Origin: Actinomyces oris
Lineage (GTDB): Bacteria > Actinomycetota > Actinomycetes > Actinomycetales > Actinomycetaceae
Direction: 5' to 3'
DNA: 56,123 nt
Assembly (NCBI RefSeq): GCF_001937665.1
Contig: NZ_MSKL01000023.1
Span: forward strand, 10,887-67,009
Below, in pieces: positions 17,262-27,298 of the stretch (position 1 is its first letter; each line of letters begins with the position of its first letter). The notes below the pieces were generated by a model. That model had not been told where the DNA came from. It saw only the letters and a list, made by a program, of their open reading frames with translations, and ran no database searches. The translations under genes were made by a program, and so were the position numbers.

Positions 17262-18260
17262 TCAGCTGCCGCTGCCGGCGGCCCGGCGCCGCAGGCGGTC
17301 GACCTCGTAGAGGCTGATACCCGTGGCCACGGCCGCGTTGAGGGACTCCACGCTGCGGCTGATCGGCACCGAGGCCAGCACGTCGCAGGTCTCGCGCACC
17401 AGGCGGGACAGGCCCGCGCCCTCCGCGCCGGTCACCAGCACCAGGGGCGAGTCGGCCAGGGTGAGGTCCTCGACGTCAGTGCTGCCCGAGCCGTCCAGGC
17501 CGACGACGAAGCAGCCCTCCTTCTTCAGCTGCTCCAGGGTGCGCACGAGGTTCGTCTCGCGGGCCACGCGCACCCGGGCGGCGGCGCCGGCGGACACCTT
17601 CCACACGGTGGCGTTGACGCCCACCGAGCGGCGTTCGGGGATGATGACGCCGTCGGCCCCGAAGGCCCCGGCGCTGCGCAGGACCGCGCCGAGGTTGTGG
17701 GGGTCGGTCACCTGGTCCAGGGCCACGAGCAGTGGCGTGCGGCCCAGGGCTCGGGCGCGCTCCAGCAGGTCCAGGGCGGTGGTGTACTCGTAGGCGGGCA
17801 CCTCGATGGCCACGCCCTGGTGGGCGGCGGAGTCGGTCAGGGCGTCCAGGTCCAGCTTGGTGGTCTCCAGCACCGGGGCGCCCAGCAGGGCGGCGCGGCG
17901 CACCACGGCGCCCAGGCGCTCGTCGGACTGGGCGGAGACCGCCATGAAGACCCGGGTGATGGGCACCGAGGCGTAGGCGGCCTCGGCCACGGCATTGCGC
18001 CCGCACAGGATCTCGTGGCCCTCGGGCACGTCGAAGCGGCGCTTGATCTTCTCAAGCTGCTTGGCCCGGGTGGGCTGGGCGGCCCGGGCCTCGGCGCGGG
18101 CCTTCGCCCGGGCCTTGGGGTGGCCGACGCGGTTCTCCGCGCGCGGGGTGGGGCCCTTGCCCTCCAGGCCCTTGCGGCGCTGGCCGCCGGAGCCCTTCGT
18201 GGGGCCCTTCTTCGAGCCGGGGCGGCGCTTGGCGCCGGGGTACTGCTCGTTGCCGGGCAT
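17262..18260 (-). CDS. rlmB: 23S rRNA (guanosine-2'-O)-methyltransferase RlmB (TrmH/SpoU family)
   Basis: A 332-residue SPOUT methyltransferase. A very basic N-terminal extension of about 80 residues (Gly/Lys/Arg/Ala) precedes the substrate-binding domain (EILCGRNAVAEA). The SpoU catalytic domain has motif 1 VTDPHNLGAVLRSAGAFGAD, motif 2 PLVLVTGAEGAGLSRL and motif 3 ISRSVESLNAAVATGISLYE. RlmB methylates G2251 in the E. coli 23S peptidyl-transferase region. It sits 57 bp downstream of cysS on the same strand, a common actinobacterial pairing, so the two are probably one operon. Confidence 0.92.
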   Translation of the reverse strand: MPGNEQYPGAKRRPGSKKGPTKGSGGQRRKGLEGKGPTPRAENRVGHPKARAKARAEARAAQPTRAKQLEKIKRRFDVPEGHEILCGRNAVAEAAYASVPITRVFMAVSAQSDERLGAVVRRAALLGAPVLETTKLDLDALTDSAAHQGVAIEVPAYEYTTALDLLERARALGRTPLLVALDQVTDPHNLGAVLRSAGAFGADGVIIPERRSVGVNATVWKVSAGAAARVRVARETNLVRTLEQLKKEGCFVVGLDGSGSTDVEDLTLADSPLVLVTGAEGAGLSRLVRETCDVLASVPISRSVESLNAAVATGISLYEVDRLRRRAAGSGS

Positions 18261-18317
18261 CCGGCCTCCTGTTCGTGACGGTGCGAATTGCTCAGTAGTG
18301 GATGGTGGGTGGGCCGC

Positions 18318-19907
18318 TCAGGCCAGGTGCCAGCGGGCGCCCGAGGGGGAGTCCTCGACGACGACGCCGGCCCCGGTCAGCTTGTCGCGCAGAGCGTCGG
18401 CGCGCGACCAGTCCTTGGCGGCGCGGGCCTGGGCCCGCTCCTCGAGGTCGTGGCGGATGAGCCGGTCGAGGGCCTCCATGGCGGCGCCGCCATGGGAGGA
18501 ACCGACGCCGTCGAGCACGCGGGCGCGCCAGGGCTCGGCCAGCGGGTCCAGGCCCAGGACGTCGAGCTGGGCGCGCAGGTCCAGGGCGAGGTCGACCACC
18601 GAGGCGTGCAGGTCGGCGTCGGCCCCCTGGCCGCCGCTCGGAGCAGCCTTGGTGAGGGCCACGTTGAGGGCCTTGAGGGTGGCGTGGACGACCGCCATGG
18701 CGCCGGCCAGGTTGAGGTCCTCATCCATGGCGGCCGTGAACTCGGCCGGCAGCGACCGGGCACGCACCTGCTCGGCGGGGGCGTCGACGGGGTTGGTGCC
18801 CCCGCCGTCGCAGAACTCGTAGGCCCGCAGGATCGCACCGGACAGGCGCTCCCACAGGGCGGCGGCGTCGGCGAGGGTCTCCTCGGAGAACTCCACGGTG
18901 GAGCGGTGGTGGACGGTGCCCAGGGCCAGGCGTAGCACGGCGGCGTCGTAGCGCTTGAGCAGCTCGGCCACCACCAGGGAGTTGCCCAGCGACTTGCTCA
19001 TCTTCTCGCCCTTGATGGTCACCCAGGCGTTGTGGACCCAGTGGCGCGCGAAGCCCCAGCCGGCGCCGTGAGACTGGGCCTGCTCGTTCTCGTGGTGCGG
19101 GAAGCGCAGGTCGATGCCGCCGCCGTGGATGTCGAAGGTCTCGCCCAGGTAGCGGCGCGACATGGCCGAGCACTCCAGGTGCCAGCCGGGCCGGCCCCGG
19201 CCCCACGGGGCGTCCCAGGCGGCGTCGGCCGGCTCGGTGGGCTTGGCGGCCTTCCACAGGGCGAAGTCGCGCGGGTCGCGCTTGTCGGCCTCGACGTCGT
19301 CATCCAGTTGGGACTCGTCCTCGGTGGTGGCCAGGTCCTCCAGGCGCTGGTTGGTCAGCGAGCCGTAGTCGGGCAGCGAGCGCACGTCGTAGTAGACGTT
19401 GCCGGACTCGCCGACGTAGGCGTGACCGGCATCCAGCAGGCGCTGGACCAGGTCGATCATCTCGGGGATGTGGCCGGTGGCGCGCGGCTCATAGGTGGGG
19501 GCGGCCACGCCCAGGGCGCGGTATGCGGCGTCGAACTCCCGCTCGAAGCGCTGGGCCCAGGCCCACCACGGCACCGGAGGCTCGGCGGCGGCCGACTTGC
19601 TGAGAATCTTGTCGTCGATGTCCGTGACGTTGCGGATGAGGTGGACCTCCTGGCCGCTGCGCTCCAGCCAGCGGCGCAGGACGTCGAAGGCGATGCCGCT
19701 GCGCATGTGGCCGATGTGGGGCGAGCCCTGGACGGTGGCACCACACAGGTAGATCGTCACCAGGCCGGGGGTGGCCGTGGGGGCCAGCGGCACGATCGCG
19801 CGGGCGGCGGAGTCGTACAGACGCAGGGCCGGCGCGCCCGCGGAGGCGGGGGAGGCGGCAGGGCCCGTGGACTCAGGGGGCTCAGTGGGGGTGGTGCTCA
19901 CGGGCAC
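18318..19907 (-). CDS. cysS: Cysteinyl-tRNA synthetase
   Basis: A 529-residue class I tRNA synthetase that charges tRNA-Cys. The zinc/entry motif [19 protein letters not shown] contains [22 protein letters not shown] and [11 protein letters not shown] (KMSKS) follow. The DALR-type helical tail ends in [18 protein letters not shown]. The first 27 residues are a Thr/Pro/Ser/Ala-rich extension. The start is a GTG at 19907 or 19901. It heads a probable cysS-rlmB unit. In CysS the first cysteine is usually followed by Gly-Pro-Thr; here it reads CGATV, a mild variant. Confidence 0.95.
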   Translation of the reverse strand: MPVSTTPTEPPESTGPAASPASAGAPALRLYDSAARAIVPLAPTATPGLVTIYLCGATVQGSPHIGHMRSGIAFDVLRRWLERSGQEVHLIRNVTDIDDKILSKSAAAEPPVPWWAWAQRFEREFDAAYRALGVAAPTYEPRATGHIPEMIDLVQRLLDAGHAYVGESGNVYYDVRSLPDYGSLTNQRLEDLATTEDESQLDDDVEADKRDPRDFALWKAAKPTEPADAAWDAPWGRGRPGWHLECSAMSRRYLGETFDIHGGGIDLRFPHHENEQAQSHGAGWGFARHWVHNAWVTIKGEKMSKSLGNSLVVAELLKRYDAAVLRLALGTVHHRSTVEFSEETLADAAALWERLSGAILRAYEFCDGGGTNPVDAPAEQVRARSLPAEFTAAMDEDLNLAGAMAVVHATLKALNVALTKAAPSGGQGADADLHASVVDLALDLRAQLDVLGLDPLAEPWRARVLDGVGSSHGGAAMEALDRLIRHDLEERAQARAAKDWSRADALRDKLTGAGVVVEDSPSGARWHLA

Positions 19908-20004
19908 AGGCTACCTGGCCGCCCGCCACCGGTGTCCACTGGTTGCTTGTCGGCTTTTGGTCGTGTTCGTCGTCAACTGGGGCGCCATCAAAGTTGATTT
20001 TTCG

Positions 20005-20505
20005 TTAAACTCCTTTTGTTTTATCTTGTATCTGGTCGACTGGATTGTTTGCGCGTCTTTTCTCGACGGCTGATACTGCGATCCAGACGGCGCGTCGCCA
20101 CGCACAGACTGGAGTTGCGACAACAGTGAGTGCGGCCATAGCAAGAAAGAACACAATAAGTTGGCGGTCTTCGCTGGCGTCAAAAACTTTGACATGAAAT
20201 GCAATATTGTCGTCGATGCTTTTAATTGTTAGCGTAATGGTTAGCAGTGAAATAACCAAAATCCCCATCGGCGACAAATGTTCGTTAGGGTTCAGTAAAC
20301 TTGAACGCCCTGCAATGACTGCCACCCCCTTCTCTTTTTCGCTGAGTTTCTCGAATCCCAGATTCTGTAGAATTTTGTTTACATTTTTTATCAGTAGTGT
20401 GTTGATGTCCGTCAATCCTCTTCTTGGTGTAGGTGGTCCTGCTGAGGAGGCTCCACCGAAGTTGATGGAGACGTGCTCGGCGGTGTCACCTCTTGTGTCT
20501 GCCAT
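20005..20505 (-). CDS. Small two-helix membrane protein, AT-rich orphan
   Basis: A 166-residue protein from the ATG at 20505. The first 100 residues are soluble (SINFGGASSAGPPTPRRG, then a helical KNVNKILQNLGFEKLSEKEK). Two hydrophobic segments follow (GILVISLLTITLTIKSI and LIVFFLAMAALTVVATPVCA). The DNA is much more AT-rich than its neighbours and uses rare AT-ending codons, pointing to recent acquisition. It interrupts an otherwise conserved ispF-cysS-rlmB neighbourhood. The longer frame upstream is not supported. Function unknown. Confidence 0.6.
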   Translation of the reverse strand: MADTRGDTAEHVSINFGGASSAGPPTPRRGLTDINTLLIKNVNKILQNLGFEKLSEKEKGVAVIAGRSSLLNPNEHLSPMGILVISLLTITLTIKSIDDNIAFHVKVFDASEDRQLIVFFLAMAALTVVATPVCAWRRAVWIAVSAVEKRRANNPVDQIQDKTKGV

Positions 20506-20783
20506 TGGTCTTCGGTGTATGAATGTCTTGATGTCTATGTAGTGGAAATAAATCAGATCCACTGTTGACGTAACCGGCGAAAAGGCAGTGAAATCCTGCG
20601 GTTCTCGCCGGTCGCCGATGTCGCGGTCGTACCTTGGGCCGCGGGTTCGAGGGTTAAGGGTGTTGTGCTGTCTCCTCACTTCTGAGACGTGTGAGTGTCG
20701 TGGCTTCTGAGGCGCTAGTTCTGGGCGGGTTGGTGGTCTTGGGGTGGATGGTGGGTCGAGGGAGGAGATCTGGAGGGGCGTTG

Positions 20784-20905
20784 GTGTCCATGGCGCTGAC
20801 ATCAACTCCGCATCGACGCCGTACCCGGAAGGCAAATCGCAGTATTCCAACGATCCTCGCTGGGCGCATTGACGTCGGGATCGTTGATGTCAGCGCTGTG
20901 GACAC
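20784..20905. repeat. Long-hairpin intergenic element, family C copy 1 (122 bp)
   Basis: Terminal arms 20784-20806 and 20883-20905 are 23-bp inverted repeats with 21 matches, starting GTGTCCA and ending TGGACAC. A central stem ATCG/CGAT (20836-20839, 20851-20854) encloses the loop CAGTATTCCAA. Copies 2 and 3 (38807-38929, 51453-51575) have the same ends, length and layout. The other part of the 478-bp gap (20506-20783) shows no gene. Confidence 0.85.
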
Positions 20906-20983
20906 TGAGTGTCGGGCCTGGTCGACTCCGCGGGGTCTAGGCGGCGGGACCGGGCGCCCTCACCCCGGGGCCGGACGCGCGCT

Positions 20984-21652
20984 CTACGGTACGACCGCGT
21001 GGACGGCGTCGGGCACCGGGTAGACCAGGGCGGTGGCGATGGCGAGTAGGCCCTCGGTGCGGCCCAGGAAGCCCAGGTGGTCGGTGGTGGTGGCGGTGAA
21101 GGAGACCCTGGCGGAGGCGGCCTCGGACAGTGCCCGGGAGGCCTCGGCGGAGCGTGCGGCCACGCGCGGGCGCTCGCCCACGAGCTGGACGGCGATGTTG
21201 CCGATCTCGAAGCCGGCCTCGCGCACCCGGCGGGCGGCCTCGCTCAGGAGCGTGGCTCCGGAGGCCCCCTTCCACCGAGGCTCGGCGGTGCCGAAGTTCG
21301 AGCCCAGGTCGCCCAGTCCGGCGGCCGAGAACAGGGCGTCGCAGCAGGCGTGGGCGACGACGTCGCCGTCGGAGTGGCCGGCCAGGCCCACCTCGCCGGG
21401 CCACTCCAGGCAGGCCAGGTGCATGGGGGTGCCCGAGTCGGGGGCGGCGAAGGCGTGCACATCGGTGCCGATGCCGGTGCGCGGCAGAAACTGGGCGATC
21501 TGGTTCAGGTCGATGGTGGCCGGGCCGGCGGCGTGGCGGGCCCGGGAGGGTGTTGGGGGCTGCGACTCGGGGGCGGCGGGTGCGGTGTCGCCGAGGGCGG
21601 CGTGAGCGGTCTGGGCGGAGTGCTCCGACTGGTCTGGCTGGCGTGCGGACAT
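20984..21652 (-). CDS. ispF: 2-C-methyl-D-erythritol 2,4-cyclodiphosphate synthase
   Basis: A 222-residue enzyme of the non-mevalonate isoprenoid pathway, converting CDP-ME-2-phosphate to the cyclodiphosphate with loss of CMP. The metal-binding GIGTDVHAF, the [16 protein letters not shown] motif, the GDLGSNF loop and [19 protein letters not shown] are diagnostic. The ATG at 21652 adds about 60 Ala/Pro/Gln-rich residues before the domain; a canonical IspF has about 160 residues. No ispD is adjacent; ung lies upstream instead. The true start could be internal, but no other ATG is available. Confidence 0.93.
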   Translation of the reverse strand: MSARQPDQSEHSAQTAHAALGDTAPAAPESQPPTPSRARHAAGPATIDLNQIAQFLPRTGIGTDVHAFAAPDSGTPMHLACLEWPGEVGLAGHSDGDVVAHACCDALFSAAGLGDLGSNFGTAEPRWKGASGATLLSEAARRVREAGFEIGNIAVQLVGERPRVAARSAEASRALSEAASARVSFTATTTDHLGFLGRTEGLLAIATALVYPVPDAVHAVVP

Positions 21653-21792
21653 GGGGCCGTGTCTACCAGATGGGGCCCGGGTGCGCAGATGGGGCTTGGG
21701 CGCGTTGCGACTGGGCGGGCCTGGGCGTCGTCGGCCCAGGCTGGTGGTGGACCGACAGGGCGAGCGCTGGCAGGGCCCGCCCCGACGTCTTT

Positions 21793-22470
21793 TCAGGGCA
21801 GGCGCCAGTCCACGGGGGCGGCCCCCATCTCGGTGAGGATCGTGTTGGCGCGGCTGAAGGGACGCGATCCGAAGAACCCGCGCGAGGCCGACAGAGGGGA
21901 CGGGTGCGGTGAGGCAATGATGGGTGTCTGCCCCAGCATCGGGGTCAGCGACTGCGCCGGCCGCCCCCACAGGATCGCCACGAGCGGGCCGCCGCGCTCC
22001 ACCAGGGCCTCGATCGCCCGCTGCGTCACCTTCTCCCAGCCCCAGCCCTTGTGCGAGGCCGGAGCCCCCGGGCGAACGGTGAGCACCCGGTTGAGCAGCA
22101 TGACGCCCTGCTCGCACCACGGCGTCAGGTCCCCCGACGTCGGCCGGGGCACGCCCAGGTCGCTGACCAGTTCACGGAAGATGTTCTCCAGGCTGCGTGG
22201 GGGCTTGACGCCGGGCGCCACCGAGAAGCTCAGCCCCATGGGGTGCCCTGGGGTGGGGTAGGGGTCCTGGCCGACGATGAGGACGCGCACGTCGTCCATC
22301 GGGTACGTGAAGGCGCGCAGGACGTCTGTCCCCGCCGGGAGATACCCGACGCCGGAGGCCACCTCCTGACGCAGCCGCTCCCCAATCTCATGGACCGTGG
22401 GCTCCACGGGGGCCAGGGCGCGCGCCCAGGAGGGGTCGATGATCTCGGACAGGGGCTTGGCGGATGTCAC
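21793..22470 (-). CDS. ung: Uracil-DNA glycosylase, family 1
   Basis: A 225-residue base-excision repair enzyme that removes uracil from DNA. The water-activating motif is [18 protein letters not shown] (catalytic Asp in GQDPYP). The leucine-loop motif is [29 protein letters not shown] and ILWGRPAQ are also typical. The GTG start at 22470 has TAGGCT 6 nt upstream and no ribosome site, so it is probably leaderless. It diverges from the LytR_C gene. A second, unrelated UDG (family 5) is present at 43861-44697. Confidence 0.95.
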   Translation of the reverse strand: MTSAKPLSEIIDPSWARALAPVEPTVHEIGERLRQEVASGVGYLPAGTDVLRAFTYPMDDVRVLIVGQDPYPTPGHPMGLSFSVAPGVKPPRSLENIFRELVSDLGVPRPTSGDLTPWCEQGVMLLNRVLTVRPGAPASHKGWGWEKVTQRAIEALVERGGPLVAILWGRPAQSLTPMLGQTPIIASPHPSPLSASRGFFGSRPFSRANTILTEMGAAPVDWRLP

Positions 22471-22476
22471 GCCGCG

Positions 22477-22482
22477 AGCCTA
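22477..22482 (-). promoter_or_regulatory. -10 box TAGGCT for leaderless ung
   Basis: The minus-strand TAGGCT ends 6 nt before the GTG at 22470. It lies within a short divergent intergenic region. Confidence 0.45.
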
Positions 22483-22488
22483 ACGGCC

Positions 22489-22551
22489 CATCGCCGGCAC
22501 CTGCAGGATCTTGCCGGACCAGATGTCACGGTCGTGTGAGCCGGACGTGGT
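22489..22551 (-). pseudogene. Possible remnant of a LysM-type C terminus
   Basis: The minus-strand frame ends RDIWSGKILQVPAMGR and then TAG. This resembles the closing strand of a LysM peptidoglycan-binding domain (IxxGQxLxIP). No start codon or upstream LysM half is visible, so it would be a degraded 3' fragment left in the ung/LytR_C gap. The match is short and could be chance. Confidence 0.25.
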
Positions 22552-22583
22552 GAGCAATACCCGACGAACGGCGCTCGGACCGG

Positions 22584-22589
22584 TATCTT
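22584..22589 (+). promoter_or_regulatory. -10 box TATCTT for leaderless LytR_C gene
   Basis: TATCTT ends 6 nt before the GTG at 22596 and touches an upstream in-frame GTG at 22590, favouring 22596 as a leaderless start. Confidence 0.5.
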
Positions 22590-22595
22590 GTGAGC

Positions 22596-23219
22596 GTGAG
22601 CAACTATGACTACCCCGAGGACGAGTTCGACGTCGGCGATGATGACGGCCCGGTTCCCGTGGGCGTGCACCGGGCCCAGGTGCCCCGGTGGCGCAGCTGG
22701 GCCCCGCTGCTGGCGATCATCATCATTGTCCCGGCGCTCGCCTGGGGCGCGGTGACGCTGTTCCTCAACAGCTCGGGAGGCTCCGGCTCATCGGACGCAG
22801 TCTCCTCCACTCAGCCCGCCCAGGGCGGACAGGGTGGACAGGCCGCTGACAAGCAGGCTGCCGACAAGAAGGGCGCCGCCGCCTCCGCCAAGCCCAGCGC
22901 ATCGGCCAGCGCCTCCGGCAACGTCGACTTCAACACCAAGGTCACGGTGTCCAACGGGACGTACACCGACGGTCTGGCCAAGGGGGCCAGTGAAAAGCTC
23001 ACCAACGGCGGCTTCACCTCGGTGGAGGTCATCGCCGGGGTCTACGAGAACGCGGAACCGGCCGCGTCGACGGTCTACTTCAGCTCCCCGGAGGCCCGCC
23101 CCGCCGCCGAGGAGGTCGGCAAGCGCCTGGGGATCAGCAACGTGGCCGAGGGCGCGGAGGAGAGCACTCAGGGCGCACCGATCGCGGTCATTCTGCGTGA
23201 CGACTACAAGCCGCAGTAA
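22596..23219 (+). CDS. LytR C-terminal-domain protein, membrane anchored
   Basis: A 207-residue protein. An acidic N-terminal tail (YPEDEFDVGDDDG) precedes one membrane segment (SWAPLLAIIIIVPALAWGAV). A Ser/Gly/Ala/Lys linker leads to a LytR_C domain (residues about 110-205: VTVSNGTYTDGLAKGASEKL, EVIAGVYENAEPAASTVYF, PIAVILRDDY). LytR_C domains sit outside the membrane and are often attached to LCP cell-wall ligases; here the domain stands alone. The following hydrolase gene starts 6 bp downstream, so the two are probably co-transcribed. Confidence 0.8.
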   Translation: MSNYDYPEDEFDVGDDDGPVPVGVHRAQVPRWRSWAPLLAIIIIVPALAWGAVTLFLNSSGGSGSSDAVSSTQPAQGGQGGQAADKQAADKKGAAASAKPSASASASGNVDFNTKVTVSNGTYTDGLAKGASEKLTNGGFTSVEVIAGVYENAEPAASTVYFSSPEARPAAEEVGKRLGISNVAEGAEESTQGAPIAVILRDDYKPQ

Positions 23220-23225
23220 AGGGGC

Positions 23226-24707
23226 ATGAGGCCACTGGCGCTTCCCGGGCGTCGTCGGATCCTGACCCTCGCCGCGGCGGTCCCGCTCACCGCCGCCGCG
23301 GCCCTCTGGGGCGGCTCCCACCTGCTGGGCCGCGGCCGCCACGACCCGACCCTGCTCAGCAGCGGTCTCGTCATGGGTGGGGGAGGAGCCCTGTACCCCC
23401 TGGCCCCGGGTGATACGGTCACCTACGTCTCGGGGACCCGCCTGCCCGATGCCCCTGAACCGTGGGGCCTGGCGACCGCGCAGCGGGACACCCTGGCCCG
23501 TCAGGCGCTCGCCCGCCGCAAGGCGGCCCGCCTTCCTCAAGGCAGGTGGGCGGACCTGGCCGACGACGCCCTGACCGACCTGCTGGCCCTGACCGGGCCG
23601 GCACTCATGGCCGGCCCCGTCGGCCCGGCCGCCCGGCCGACGACGTCACCGACTCCCACCCCCGCCGACAGCGCTGCTCCCTTGACCGCGGGGCCTGCCG
23701 GCCTTGAGGGCCGCGACGCCCGCAACCCCCTCCCGCAGGGGGCGGAGATCTTCCCGTCGGGCGCGGTCGTGGCGGCGCCCGTAAGCATCTGGCGCTACGT
23801 CTGGCCCCGGGACGCGGCCTTCGCCGCGGCCGCACTCAGCGCGGTGAACCTGGCCGATGAGGCGCTCGGGGTCCTGGGCAACCTGGCCTCCTGGCAGCGG
23901 GCCGACGGCGGCTTCGAGGCCCGCTACACCAGCAGCGGCCGGGTGCCCGACAGCCGCCCCGCCCAGGTCGACGGCGCCGGATGGTTCCTGTGGGCCGCGG
24001 GCCGGCTCCTGGCTGACGGCGTGCCCGCCGCCAACCTGCGTGACCGCCTGGGAGCGCCCCTGGCGCGCTCCACCTCCCGGCTCCTGGGGGTCACGGATAC
24101 GCCCTCGTACCTGCCCGCGGTCTCACCCGACTACTGGGAGGTCGCCGAGACGGTCCTCACCCTGGGGGCGGCCGCCCCGGTGCTCCTGGGGCTCGAGGCG
24201 GCGACGGCGCTGACCCGGGCCGGAGTCGACCTCGGCACCCCCGTGGAGGGCCTGGCCGACCGGGTGGCGGCGGTGCGCAGCGCCATGGAGCGCAACTTCG
24301 CCCCCACCTGGGGCCGCCACCTGCGGCGCGACGACGTCGACGCCGCCATCACCCTGGTCCTGCCGCCCTTCACCCGGCCACTGGCCGGGGCCCGCGCGGT
24401 GCGGCAGACGGCGGCCGCACGCATGCGACGCCCCGCCGGGGGCCTCGCCCCCGGCTCCGGCTGGCGCGATGACGGTGTCTCCTGGACGCCGGAGACCGCC
24501 CTCATGGCCTGGTCGGCCCTGTCGCTGGAGATGGAGGAGGAGGGAACCCGGATGCTGTCGTGGCTCGAGTCGCACCGCACCGGCGCCGGCGCCCTGCCGG
24601 AGAAGGTCCTGGCCGACGGCGCCCCGGCGGGTCCCGCACCCCTGGCCTGGACCTGCGCACTCATCCTGCTGGCCACCGCCTCACGGGCAGCCGGCCGGCC
24701 CTCATGA
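23226..24707 (+). CDS. GH15-like (alpha/alpha)6-barrel glycoside hydrolase, exported
   Basis: A 493-residue protein. The N terminus RRRILTLAAAVPLTAAAALW is a signal or anchor. A Pro/Thr/Ser linker (about 135-155) separates a small first region from the barrel. SIWRYVWPRDAAFAAAALS, DGAGWFLWAAGRLL, GVSWTPETALMAWSALSL and GALPEKV with PLAWTCALILL match the arrangement of glucoamylase-type GH15 enzymes. The Glu in PEKV lies where GH15 has its catalytic base. It likely trims an alpha-glucan or other cell-surface sugar; the substrate is not known. Confidence 0.75.
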   Translation: MRPLALPGRRRILTLAAAVPLTAAAALWGGSHLLGRGRHDPTLLSSGLVMGGGGALYPLAPGDTVTYVSGTRLPDAPEPWGLATAQRDTLARQALARRKAARLPQGRWADLADDALTDLLALTGPALMAGPVGPAARPTTSPTPTPADSAAPLTAGPAGLEGRDARNPLPQGAEIFPSGAVVAAPVSIWRYVWPRDAAFAAAALSAVNLADEALGVLGNLASWQRADGGFEARYTSSGRVPDSRPAQVDGAGWFLWAAGRLLADGVPAANLRDRLGAPLARSTSRLLGVTDTPSYLPAVSPDYWEVAETVLTLGAAAPVLLGLEAATALTRAGVDLGTPVEGLADRVAAVRSAMERNFAPTWGRHLRRDDVDAAITLVLPPFTRPLAGARAVRQTAAARMRRPAGGLAPGSGWRDDGVSWTPETALMAWSALSLEMEEEGTRMLSWLESHRTGAGALPEKVLADGAPAGPAPLAWTCALILLATASRAAGRPS

Positions 24708-24837
24708 CCCGGGCCGCCGCCCCGGGGGCAGGACCGCCCGCGGGCCCGGCGCGATTCCCTGCTTCGCCATCGGAGGATTCAGTGCCGATGAGAACTGAGC
24801 TCCTTGCACTCAAGGGCTGAGAGTGCCAGCATTGCGG

Positions 24838-24864
24838 TTAGCACTCGGGCTCCTCGAGTGACAA
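24838..24864 (+). promoter_or_regulatory. CIRCE element (HrcA operator)
   Basis: TTAGCACTC, 9 bp, then GAGTGACAA. The left half is a perfect CIRCE half site and the right half differs at two of nine positions. It lies about 135 bp before groL and implies repression by HrcA. ACTCAAG at 24808-24814 with a weak TGAG partner might be half of an HspR site. Confidence 0.9.
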
Positions 24865-24930
24865 CGCATCCTTGAATGCACCAAGTTCATCCAGGCTGGA
24901 ACGTGAGGGCCGGCGTCGGGCGTGACGTGA

Positions 24931-26622
<1,692 letters not shown>

Positions 26623-26692
26623 TCGACATGACTCCCGGCGAGCCAGTCATCACCCGGTAGCCCGGCCGCGACGTCGGCCGGCCCCGGGAATC

Positions 26693-26734
26693 ACGGCGGG
26701 CCGTCTCTCACATATGTGAGGGGCGGCCCGCCGT
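26693..26734. terminator. Bidirectional terminator between groL and the WXG100 gene
   Basis: ACGGCGGGCCG (26693-26703) pairs with CGGCCCGCCGT (26724-26734). The inner palindrome CTCACATATGTGAG (26707-26720) extends the stem. It lies between converging genes and can serve both. Confidence 0.85.
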
Positions 26735-26743
26735 CGTCGGCTC

Positions 26744-27091
26744 CTACCAGGCGCCCAAGGGCGCCGAGCCCGTGGCCGGAGCGGGGGCGGGAGCTGGTGC
26801 CGAGGTGGCGAAACGGCCCCGGTTGGAGGTCTCTGCGTCGTCGTAGCAGACGGCGGCGTTGTCCAGGGCCAGGCTGATCTGATCGAGGTTGGACTGCACC
26901 TGGAGCTGGGTGAGGTGCCAGTCGGCCGCGCAGGCGGCCATGGAGTCCGACGCCGTCCCGGTCCAGCATGACTGGAGCAGGCCGATGTCGCCCCGCATGC
27001 CATCGACCTCGGTCTGGATCGTCGCGATACGGGTACGGGTCCGAGCGGCGGTGTCGGCCACCGCGGCGGTGTCGACGGAGTAGGTGGGCAT
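26744..27091 (-). CDS. WXG100-family (ESAT-6-like) protein
   Basis: A 115-residue small helical protein. The turn SCWTGTASDSM provides the W-x-G motif at about residues 42-44, between two amphipathic helices. A Pro/Ala tail of about 20 residues ends the protein. Such proteins are usually exported as dimers by type VII (ESX) secretion. No secretion ATPase or partner gene lies nearby, so it is an orphan substrate or acts elsewhere. The ATG at 27091 has AAAGGA about 8 nt upstream, which sets the start against the longer frame. Confidence 0.82.
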   Translation of the reverse strand: MPTYSVDTAAVADTAARTRTRIATIQTEVDGMRGDIGLLQSCWTGTASDSMAACAADWHLTQLQVQSNLDQISLALDNAAVCYDDAETSNRGRFATSAPAPAPAPATGSAPLGAW

Positions 27092-27298
27092 GAGGGGCGT
27101 CCTTTCGTGAGAGGCGGCTCGAGGGCCGTGCGCGGTGTGCCGGTGGTGCACCAAGGTGCGCGCTGTGCCTCTCACGGTAGGGGGCTGACCGGGTGGCGTA
27201 CCGGGCGAGCAGCCGGCCCTGTGGAGCGGGTCCGCAGATCGCGGCCTGTGGCCCCGCAGGAGGCGGGCCGTTCCTGAGGAAGGGCCCGCCTGGGTGCC

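Noticed and set aside
20625-20665. GCGGGTTCGAGGG, resembling a tRNA T-arm and a possible attachment-site relic
   Set aside because: The flanks do not pair into a T-stem and no acceptor stem or integrase is nearby.
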